A DNA stretch of 21,696 bases from Clostridium sp. CAG:245 (GTDB lineage Bacteria; Bacillota; Clostridia; TANB77; CAG-508): positions 8,544 through 30,239 of the forward strand of contig FR880083.1 in assembly GCA_000435175.1 (NCBI GenBank), written 5' to 3'. The stretch's first letter is position 1. Each line of letters starts with the position of its first letter. The notes under the pieces were generated by a model. The model was not told the origin of the DNA, did not search any database, and was given only the letters and a program-made list of their open reading frames with translations. Position numbers and translations under genes: made by a program. This document shows, one piece after another, positions 1 through 4,638 of this stretch.

Positions 1-743
1 TTAAAAGTGTGATAATAGAAGAAAAAGATAAATTTGAGAAAACGCTTGAGCGTGGAGAAAGAGAATTCAACAAGATAGTAAATAGAATGAAAAATGATGG
101 AAAAGACACAATTTCAGGACAAGATTTATTTACTCTATACGAAACTTATGGATTCCCACCAGAAGTTACTCAGGATTTAGCTAGGGAAGCAGGATTAAAA
201 GTAGACACAACGGAATTTGACAAACTATTCAAAGAGCACCAAGAAAAATCAAGAATGGGTAGTGAGCAAAAATTCAGAGGTGGACTTGCCGGAACAGGTG
301 AACAAGAAGTAAGATACCACACAGCTACACACTTATTAAATGCAGCATTAAAAGTAATACTTGGAAAAGATGTACATCAAAAAGGCTCAAACATAACACC
401 AGAAAGAATGAGATTCGACTTCAGCTGTGACCACAAGCTTACAGATGAGGAAAAGAAGAAAGTAGAAGACTTAGTAAACGAGTGGATATCACGTGGCTTA
501 GATGTAAAATGCGAAGAAATGAAGAAAGACGATGCAATAAAATCTGGAGCAGAATGCATGTTCATAGAAAAATATCCAGACATAGTTACAGTTTACTCAA
601 TTGGAAACGATAAAGAAACAGTATCAAAAGAACTATGCGGAGGTCCTCACGTAAAAAATACTTCAGAATTAGGACACTTTAAAATAAAGAAAGAAGAAGC
701 AAGCTCAGCCGGAGTAAGAAGAATAAAGGCAATACTTGAATAA
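1..743 (+). CDS. alaS: Alanyl-tRNA synthetase, C-terminal part (5' end off window)
   Basis: Charges tRNA-Ala with alanine and edits mischarged Ser/Gly. The reading frame is open from base 3, so the gene enters from the left and only about 246 residues are visible. Seen: the YETYGFP motif at the end of the tRNA-recognition region (about 140-160), then the editing-domain HTATH motif (His codons 318 and 330), then CGGPH with the zinc-ligand Cys (636) and His (648). It ends shortly after SAGVRRIKA. Only about 56 residues separate YGFP from HTATH, whereas E. coli-type enzymes carry about 140 there. No C-Ala domain follows the editing domain. This matches the short AlaRS type that I recall from Borrelia and candidate-phyla bacteria. 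The catalytic domain is not visible, so a stand-alone AlaX editor is formally possible, but the upstream open frame and the YGFP region argue for AlaRS. Confidence 0.93.
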   Translation, partial: KSVIIEEKDKFEKTLERGEREFNKIVNRMKNDGKDTISGQDLFTLYETYGFPPEVTQDLAREAGLKVDTTEFDKLFKEHQEKSRMGSEQKFRGGLAGTGEQEVRYHTATHLLNAALKVILGKDVHQKGSNITPERMRFDFSCDHKLTDEEKKKVEDLVNEWISRGLDVKCEEMKKDDAIKSGAECMFIEKYPDIVTVYSIGNDKETVSKELCGGPHVKNTSELGHFKIKKEEASSAGVRRIKAILE

Positions 744-745
744 CA

Positions 746-782
746 ATTTCGCCCAATAGGGACGCCCCTTTTTGGGCGAAAT
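746..782. repeat. GGGACG-type palindromic repeat, copy 1
   Basis: The perfect 10-bp arms ATTTCGCCCA (746-755) and TGGGCGAAAT (773-782) enclose a loop containing AGGGACGCCCC. It sits directly after the alaS stop and could also act as its transcription terminator, although no T-run follows. A near-identical copy lies inverted at 821-852 and a related one at 4044-4080. The GGGAC core inside a hairpin resembles REP-like elements moved by REP-associated tyrosine transposases; that link is inference. Confidence 0.75.
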
Positions 783-820
783 GTTATAAAAGACTCGGAA
801 AAATTTATAATCAATATGTA

Positions 821-852
821 ACGCCCAAAAAAGGGCGTACCTATTGGGCGAA
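821..852. repeat. GGGACG-type palindromic repeat, copy 2 (inverted)
   Basis: Its reverse complement matches copy 1 almost base for base (TTCGCCCAATAGG, then ACGCCC, then T-rich, then GGGCG), with about three differences. Copies 1 and 2 face each other across about 38 nt, so the alaS-hinT gap can fold either as two small hairpins or as one long stem of about 30 bp. The copy ends only about 3 nt before the hinT Shine-Dalgarno sequence. Confidence 0.75.
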
Positions 853-865
853 AAAGGAGAAGAGT

Positions 866-1210
866 ATGGAAGATTGTATTTTTTGTAAAATTATTAAAGG
901 AGAAATTCCTTCAACAAAGATATATGAAGATGAAAATGTGCTAGCATTTAAGGATATAAATCCAGCAGCACCAATTCATATTTTAGTTGTACCAAAGCAA
1001 CATATTGAAAATGTGCTAGAAATAAATGAAGAAAATAAAGAAATTGCATCTAATATATTTTTAGCAATAAACAAAATTGCCAAACAACTTGGAATAGACC
1101 AAAATGGATTTAGAGTTATAACAAACTGTGGAAAAGATGCAGGACAAGAAGTTATGCATTTGCATTTTCATATATTAGCAGGTGGAAAAATGGGACCAAA
1201 GATTGTTTAG
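866..1210 (+). CDS. hinT: HIT-family nucleotide hydrolase (HinT-like)
   Basis: A 114-aa histidine-triad protein, the usual length for HinT purine nucleoside phosphoramidases, which are cytosolic homodimers that hydrolyse AMP-lysine and similar adducts. Seen: the N-terminal CIFCKIIKGEIPS signature, the nucleotide-binding stretch around residues 20-45, and the catalytic triad HLHFH at residues 98-102 followed by ILAGG. The start is ATG with AAAGGAG 6-8 nt upstream. The gene follows alaS, separated by the paired palindromic repeats. No separate promoter is obvious, so read-through from alaS is plausible. HinT is known to act on aminoacyl-adenylates, which makes the alaS neighbourhood sensible but not proof of a shared role. 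Confidence 0.95.
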   Translation: MEDCIFCKIIKGEIPSTKIYEDENVLAFKDINPAAPIHILVVPKQHIENVLEINEENKEIASNIFLAINKIAKQLGIDQNGFRVITNCGKDAGQEVMHLHFHILAGGKMGPKIV

Positions 1211-1298
1211 TTATTGTAATAAAAATGACAAAAAGAAATTAATAGAATGGCAATATAAAAAGTAGATATAGATAAATTTAGAAAAAACGACAAAATTA

Positions 1299-1327
1299 TA
1301 GGCAAAAATGATAAAATATGGTATAAT
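1299..1327 (+). promoter_or_regulatory. Promoter for the sortase gene (extended -10)
   Basis: TAGGCA (1299-1304), a 17-nt spacer, then TATAAT (1322-1327) preceded by TG at 1319-1320, giving an extended -10 (TGGTATAAT). It lies 35 nt upstream of the sortase ATG. Confidence 0.65.
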
Positions 1328-1362
1328 AGATGTAATATGATTTTATACTATAGGAGGAAGAG

Positions 1363-2043
1363 ATGAGCGAAGGAAAATATGGGAAAATATTAACTATAAT
1401 ATTAGGAATTGTTGTAATAGCTGTTTTAATTTTATTGGGATTTCTAGGTTATGATGTATATAGAAAAAAGACAATAGATAAAGATACCTCAAAAGCACTT
1501 GATGACTTTGATACAAAACTAAATTCTATTGCAAGAAACGACACAGTAGAAAATGTCGAACTTCCAGATATAGATTTACCAACAGTAGAAAATGTAACGA
1601 CTAATACAAATACTACAGGAGGGAATGCAACAAAGAGGGTTCAATATAAAGGATATAATGTAGATGGAAAGATACAAATACCAGCAATAAATTTGGAATA
1701 TCCCATTCTAGAAAAAGTAACTCCATCATCTATAGAAGCTGCAGTTGCTATATTATATAGTGCAAACGGATTAAACCAACCGGGTAATACAGTAATTTCA
1801 GGACATAATTACAGAAATGGTTCTTTCTTTGGAAATAATGATAAATTAAAATTAGGAGATAAAGTGTATATTACAGATAATTCTGGTACAAAATTAAAAT
1901 ATAATATTTATAACATTTATGAAACATCTCCTGATGATGGCGACTTTATAATGAGAGACACAAATGGAAAAAGAGAAATTTCGCTACAAACATGTACAGA
2001 TAACTCAAAAGGAAGACTTATAATTTGGGCTGTAGAAGAATAA
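1363..2043 (+). CDS. Sortase-family transpeptidase
   Basis: A 226-aa membrane-anchored sortase. Sortases cleave sorting signals and join surface proteins or pilins to the cell wall or to each other. Seen: an N-terminal membrane anchor at about residues 9-30, a low-complexity Asn/Thr-rich stalk at about 60-92, then the sortase beta-barrel with catalytic His148 (SGHNYRNG), Cys211 (LQTC) and Arg218 (GRLIIWA). The position of these residues and the lack of a long C-terminal tail suggest a class D/E-like or unassigned clostridial sortase rather than SrtA; the class is inference. The start is ATG with AGGAGG 5-6 nt upstream and its own extended -10 promoter. No LPXTG-like substrate or pilin gene is present in the window, so its targets must lie elsewhere. 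Confidence 0.9.
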   Translation: MSEGKYGKILTIILGIVVIAVLILLGFLGYDVYRKKTIDKDTSKALDDFDTKLNSIARNDTVENVELPDIDLPTVENVTTNTNTTGGNATKRVQYKGYNVDGKIQIPAINLEYPILEKVTPSSIEAAVAILYSANGLNQPGNTVISGHNYRNGSFFGNNDKLKLGDKVYITDNSGTKLKYNIYNIYETSPDDGDFIMRDTNGKREISLQTCTDNSKGRLIIWAVEE

Positions 2044-2049
2044 AGTGGT

Positions 2050-2076
2050 AATTTCTTAAAATAAAAATAAGAAATT
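2050..2076 (+). terminator. Possible weak terminator after sortase
   Basis: An inverted repeat AATTTCTTA / TAAGAAATT (9 bp) with a 9-nt A-rich loop lies just after the sortase stop. The stem is AT-rich and lacks a following T-run, so termination is uncertain. Confidence 0.3.
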
Positions 2077-2107
2077 TGAAAAAAATTAAAAAAATAAGAA
2101 TTAATTG

Positions 2108-2137
2108 TTGACAAACATATACTTTATGAGGTAAAAT
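2108..2137 (+). promoter_or_regulatory. Promoter for the tRNA pair
   Basis: A perfect TTGACA (2108-2113), an 18-nt spacer and TAAAAT (2132-2137). This is the best -35 match in this part of the window and lies about 43 nt before tRNA-His, as expected for a strongly expressed stable-RNA unit. Confidence 0.75.
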
Positions 2138-2179
2138 AGATACTGCATTTGGTTATTGCAATTAAATGCAGTATTCAAT

Positions 2180-2257
2180 GGTGGATTTAGCGTAGTTGGT
2201 TAACGCGCCAGTTTGTGGCACTGGAGACCGTGGGTTCGAGTCCCACATTCCACCCCA
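2180..2257 (+). tRNA. tRNA-His (anticodon GTG)
   Basis: A complete cloverleaf: D stem GCGT/ACGC, anticodon stem CCAGT/ACTGG with anticodon GTG at 2215-2217, T stem GTGGG/CCCAC with loop TTCGAGT. CCA is encoded at 2255-2257. The His identity pair G-1 (2180) and C73 (2254) is genome-encoded. The acceptor stem GTGGATT/ATTCCAC pairs except for a T-T mismatch at position 6:67. The tRNA is co-transcribed with tRNA-Gln. Confidence 0.96.
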
Positions 2258-2272
2258 TATAAAATAATATAT

Positions 2273-2347
2273 TGGGCTGTAGCCAAGCGGTAAGGCACAT
2301 GACTTTGACTCATGCATGCGCTAGTTCGAATCTAGCCAGCCCAACCA
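2273..2347 (+). tRNA. tRNA-Gln (anticodon TTG)
   Basis: The acceptor stem TGGGCTG/CAGCCCA is perfect, as are the anticodon stem CATGA/TCATG with anticodon TTG at 2305-2307 and the T stem GCTAG/CTAGC with loop TTCGAAT. Discriminator A is followed by an encoded CCA. It starts 15 nt after tRNA-His and belongs to the same transcript. Confidence 0.96.
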
Positions 2348-2361
2348 AAGTAGGGAAAAAC

Positions 2362-2407
2362 AAACTTTTACGTCTTTCTATTGAGACTGTAAGGGTTTAT
2401 TTTTTTA
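2362..2407 (+). terminator. Rho-independent terminator of the tRNA operon
   Basis: The arms AAACTTTTACGTCT and AGACTGTAAGGGTTT pair with two G-U wobbles and one bulge around a short loop. An A followed by a run of seven T lies directly after the stem. Confidence 0.8.
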
Positions 2408-2517
2408 CATAACTATTGGTTATATGTGATATATCAATATACAGACAGGAAATATAAAAATATTAATAAATTATATATACAAATTTTATTAAAATAGTAG
2501 TTTTTCTAGATTTTAAA

Positions 2518-2526
2518 TGATATAAT
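2518..2526 (+). promoter_or_regulatory. Extended -10 promoter for the 91-aa gene
   Basis: TGATATAAT at 2518-2526 is an ideal extended -10. The -35 region is poor. It lies 35 nt upstream of the ATG at 2562. The rest of the 2408-2561 gap shows only AT-rich sequence. Confidence 0.6.
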
Positions 2527-2561
2527 AATATTGTAAAAATAAATAAAAGGAGAGTGAAAAT

Positions 2562-2837
2562 ATGGTATATACGCTATGTAAATATCCAGATGAAACTGAG
2601 GTTGTTTTTTCTGATATCAGAAAGAAAGATAATGGTGAAGAGTATATTAGAGTTTCTTTTGAAAGACCTACTGAACATGGATTTGATACTGTTGTTTTTG
2701 AACTCCCAAGCTATAAAATAATAGAAAGAGAAGGAAATTATTCAGATGAAGAAGTAGAAGAATTTAAGCAAATAGTTGAGAGAGGGGCTAATTTGTTTTT
2801 TAAATATGCACGTGAAGGAGGTCTTAAACTTGCCTAG
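2562..2837 (+). CDS. Small acidic protein of unknown function, paired with DUF4160 gene
   Basis: A 91-aa cytosolic protein without signal or membrane segment. I cannot assign a domain with confidence. It starts with a short beta-rich half (residues 1-55, Tyr/Phe/Val-rich, containing YPDETEVVFSDI) and ends in a charged helix (about 58-85). The start is ATG with AAAGGAGAG 6-8 nt upstream. Its last bases overlap the TTG start of a DUF4160 reading frame and carry that gene's GGAGG, so the two were built as a translationally coupled pair. DUF4160 genes are commonly paired with a small partner (often DUF2442), and this protein may play that part here, but it does not look like DUF2442 by eye. A toxin-antitoxin-like role is possible but unsupported. 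Confidence 0.75.
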   Translation: MVYTLCKYPDETEVVFSDIRKKDNGEEYIRVSFERPTEHGFDTVVFELPSYKIIEREGNYSDEEVEEFKQIVERGANLFFKYAREGGLKLA

Positions 2838-3109
2838 TTTATTAGAAATAATGCGGATACAAAGTTTATTTTTGGTCAAATGAGCTCACTGAACCTATTC
2901 ATGTCCATGTTTCAAAGGGAAAGCCATCTAAAAATTCTACTAAAGTTTGGTTAACTAAAAATGGTAAATGTATATTGGCAAGTAATCCAAGTCGTATTTC
3001 AAATCAAGATTTAAGTCGATTATTTGAGATTATTGAGTTAAACTATTTTAGAATTATAGCAAAGTGGAAAGAAACTCAACAGACAGATGAAATTAAATTT
3101 TATTGCTAA
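2830..3109 (+). pseudogene. DUF4160 family gene, disrupted by a frameshift
   Basis: A TTG start (2830) sits 7-8 nt after GGAGG and overlaps the upstream stop. It encodes LPSLLEI, then the frame breaks: in frame 1 the reading stops at TGA 2881. From 2852 the next frame continues as CGYKVYFWSNEL, then EPIHVHVSKGKPS, to a TAA at 3107-3109. The second part carries the DUF4160 hallmark (aromatic strand, then PxHVHV). Joining the two frames gives a normal-length protein of about 92 residues, so a single-base insertion or deletion at about 2850-2855 split the gene. No slippery heptamer is visible, which argues against programmed frameshifting. A sequencing or assembly error is the main alternative. 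DUF4160 function is not established. Confidence 0.8.
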
Positions 3110-3149
3110 TTTAATTTTTTCGGAATGAAACTATATAATGAAATCATTA

Positions 3150-3178
3150 TTGTTAAATTATTTGTTTTATGATAAAAT
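3150..3178 (+). promoter_or_regulatory. Possible promoter for the Thg1-like gene
   Basis: TTGTTA (3150-3155), a 17-nt spacer and TAAAAT (3173-3178). A second weaker candidate (TTGGAA at 3201 with TATTAT at 3222) lies downstream. Either would give a leader containing the hairpin at 3264-3287. Confidence 0.4.
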
Positions 3179-3263
3179 AAATAAGCATACAATTTATGTG
3201 TTGGAACATATCCACGAATTATATTATAGACCCAATTTTATATTGGTTATTGTATGTAAAAAC

Positions 3264-3287
3264 TAAGAGAGCAATTGTGCTCTCTTA
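3264..3287. promoter_or_regulatory. Perfect leader hairpin ahead of the Thg1-like gene
   Basis: TAAGAGAGCA / TGCTCTCTTA form a perfect 10-bp stem with loop ATTG, ending 13 nt before the AAGGAG of the next gene. No T-run follows on the + strand, so it is not a classic + strand terminator. On the minus strand it is followed by a short GTTTTTAC run. It could be an mRNA-stability or processing element, or a remnant terminator. Confidence 0.5.
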
Positions 3288-3313
3288 TGATGTTAATTAG
3301 AAGGAGAAATTAA

Positions 3314-3997
3314 ATGTGGAATAGTTATTTCTTTCAAATACAGAGCAAGTATAGCATGAGAGTGAGTTTTAAAAATCCATTAGTTATACGATTAGATGGA
3401 AAAGATGTTACAAAAAATAAAAAATATGATTTGCTGAACAATTATGAAGGAAATTTTAGAAATACTTTAGAGAAAACAGCTGAATTTTTTACTAAAAAAT
3501 ATAAATGTTTAGCAATATTGGGCTCAGATGAAATAAGTTTTATTTTTACAGATCCACTAGTGGTAATAAGTGATTTAGATAAAGAAAAGTGGAATACATC
3601 AAATGAAATAATATCAGTATTTTCACAGTATTTTTTTGATTATTTTAACGAACATAATAAGCAATCTAAAGTGTTTTGGCATGGCAAGTGCTTTTCTATA
3701 AGAAATGAAAAAATAAATTCATATATAAAATTCAGGTCAAGTATAATAAAAAATGTAATGACAACGTATTTTTTATCAAAATATAATATAAAAATGGGAA
3801 AAGAAAAACAAGAAAAAAGAGAAATTGAATGCAAAAAATTACAAGGCTATGAGGTGCTAGAAGACATACAAAATGGTGTTTTATATTTAGAAGGAGATAG
3901 AATTGATATAATTGAATTTTATAAAGGAAATATAAAGAAAGTAAAAAGCACAGAACATAAAAGCAGTGATTTGTATATAGATTTAACTAATTTTTAA
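3314..3997 (+). CDS. Thg1-like protein (tRNA-His guanylyltransferase family, 3'-5' polymerase)
   Basis: A 227-aa member of the Thg1/TLP superfamily, which adds nucleotides to tRNA 5' ends in the 3'-to-5' direction. Seen: VIRLDGK with Asp28 and LGSDEISFIF with Asp72-Glu73, matching the three metal-binding carboxylates of the palm (D29, D76, E77 in human Thg1). A later stretch, WHGKCFSI at about 119-126 followed by a polar helix, fits the TLP palm. The start is ATG with AAGGAG 7 nt upstream. Bacterial TLPs are thought to repair 5'-truncated tRNAs rather than add an obligatory G-1. Here tRNA-His already encodes G-1, so repair is the likelier job. The gene is followed by a strong terminator and appears monocistronic. 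It is more AT-rich than the neighbouring core genes and may be acquired. Confidence 0.8.
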   Translation: MWNSYFFQIQSKYSMRVSFKNPLVIRLDGKDVTKNKKYDLLNNYEGNFRNTLEKTAEFFTKKYKCLAILGSDEISFIFTDPLVVISDLDKEKWNTSNEIISVFSQYFFDYFNEHNKQSKVFWHGKCFSIRNEKINSYIKFRSSIIKNVMTTYFLSKYNIKMGKEKQEKREIECKKLQGYEVLEDIQNGVLYLEGDRIDIIEFYKGNIKKVKSTEHKSSDLYIDLTNF

Positions 3998-4002
3998 ATT
4001 GT

Positions 4003-4039
4003 AAAAGCTAAGTGGTTATAAAATACTACTTAGCTTTTT
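4003..4039. terminator. Bidirectional terminator
   Basis: AAAAGCTAAGT / ACTTAGCTTTT form an 11-bp stem with a G-T pair above it. T-runs lie on both strands (TTTTT on +, TTTT on -). It ends the Thg1-like transcript from the left and the Cys-rich mini-protein transcript from the right. Confidence 0.85.
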
Positions 4040-4043
4040 AAGC

Positions 4044-4080
4044 ATTTCGCCCAAAATCCCCCGTCCCTAATGGGCGAAAA
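4044..4080. repeat. GGGACG-type palindromic repeat, copy 3
   Basis: The arms TTTCGCCCA (4045-4053) and TGGGCGAAA (4071-4079) flank a loop whose complement reads TAGGGACGGGGGATTT. It is the same family as copies at 746 and 821, in the orientation of copy 2, but with GGGGG where the others have CCCC/CCC. It sits between two convergent transcripts. Confidence 0.75.
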
Positions 4081-4115
4081 GGTGAATGAGCGAGAAAATT
4101 ATGGATTAGTTTCTA

Positions 4116-4247
4116 TTAGCAGCAGCCGTTATTTCCACCACAGCAACAACATAATACTATTAATATAATGAAAATCCATATACAGTTATTTCCTCCGAAA
4201 CAACCACATCCGCAATTGTTTCCACAACATCTACTATTATCTGGCAT
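4116..4247 (-). CDS. Cys-rich mini membrane protein A (43 aa)
   Basis: The minus-strand ATG (4247) is preceded by AAGGGGGTG at good spacing. The predicted peptide has 12 Cys in 43 residues: an N-terminal cluster (C7, C8, C12, C14, C16, C22), a hydrophobic stretch at about 23-32 (IWIFIILIVL), then CCCC at 33-36 and a final CC. It has the same build as the 35-aa protein encoded just upstream on this strand: Cys/Gly/Asn motif, hydrophobic helix, Cys cluster. I do not recognise a named family. Metal binding or a disulfide-rich surface or spore-coat role is possible, but none is shown. The paralogue, the ribosome binding site and the terminator downstream support it being real. Confidence 0.7.
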   Translation of the reverse strand: MPDNSRCCGNNCGCGCFGGNNCIWIFIILIVLCCCCGGNNGCC

Positions 4248-4292
4248 ACAATTCACCCCCTTATATAAGTAAGTCTTTTGCTAATTTAATGT

Positions 4293-4400
4293 CTAGCAGC
4301 AAGAAGATCTGTTACATCCGCAACCACAACCACAGCAGAAAAGCAATAAGAATAAAATTATGAACCAAAGAAGTTCGCTATTGCAACCGCAATTTCCCAT
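4293..4400 (-). CDS. Cys-rich mini membrane protein B (35 aa)
   Basis: The start chosen is the minus-strand ATG at 4400, because AAAGGAGG lies 7-8 nt upstream. A longer in-frame reading to 4529 has no ribosome site and an atypical N-terminus. The peptide begins MGNCGCNSE, continues with a hydrophobic helix (about 10-21, LLWFIILFLLLF) and ends CCGCGCGC then SSCC: nine Cys in 35 residues. It is the first gene of a two-gene minus-strand unit, 45 nt before protein A, and terminates at 4003-4039. The function is unknown. A promoter on the minus strand upstream of 4400 is not clear; CATAC followed by AAAG at about 4440-4450 is only a loose resemblance to sporulation sigma -10 boxes. Confidence 0.75.
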   Translation of the reverse strand: MGNCGCNSELLWFIILFLLLFCCGCGCGCNRSSCC

Positions 4401-4522
4401 TATAATTACCTCCTTTAAAAAGATAATGATTTCTAAATCTTTCGTATGGTATATATTATTCAAACTGAAAATATGTGTTACAAGGAAGTTTGAAAAAACA
4501 TTAAAAGAAATTGAAAAAAGGC

Positions 4523-4552
4523 TATACAAAAAAATAGAATTAATGATATAAT
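4523..4552 (+). promoter_or_regulatory. Promoter for mutL (extended -10)
   Basis: TATACA (4523-4528), an 18-nt spacer, and TATAAT (4547-4552) with the extended TGA at 4544-4546. It lies 86 nt upstream of the mutL ATG. Confidence 0.6.
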
Positions 4553-4603
4553 CTACAATGAAAATAGACGAATGAAAAAGAGTTATAAGATTACAAAAAT
4601 AAT

Positions 4604-4618
4604 TACAATTAAATTGTA
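4604..4618. promoter_or_regulatory. Palindrome in the mutL leader
   Basis: TACAATT-A-AATTGTA, a perfect 7-bp inverted repeat about a single base, lies between the mutL promoter and ribosome site. It could be an operator-like site, but AT richness makes chance palindromes common. Confidence 0.25.
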
Positions 4619-4638
4619 CTTTGAAGAAGGGGTATACA

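Noticed and set aside
746..852. CRISPR repeats
   Set aside because: Only two copies in inverted, not direct, orientation and with no regular spacer. The palindromic family explains it better.
3138..3266. 42-codon + strand reading frame (MKSLLLNYLF...) between the DUF4160 remnant and the Thg1-like gene
   Set aside because: No ribosome binding site at usable spacing, low-complexity AT-rich composition, and its stop falls inside the leader hairpin. Probably chance.
3314..3997. Classical tRNA-His G-1 adding enzyme essential for His decoding
   Set aside because: G-1 is already encoded in the tRNA-His gene of this window, so obligatory G-1 addition is unlikely. TLP-type repair is a better reading.
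4401..4529. N-terminal extension of Cys-rich protein B to 78 aa
   Set aside because: The ribosome site lies at the internal ATG (4400); the extension is AT-rich with no start signal.
4360..4551. 63-aa + strand reading frame opposite the Cys-rich gene B
   Set aside because: Antisense to a gene with a perfect AAAGGAGG, and has no ribosome site of its own.
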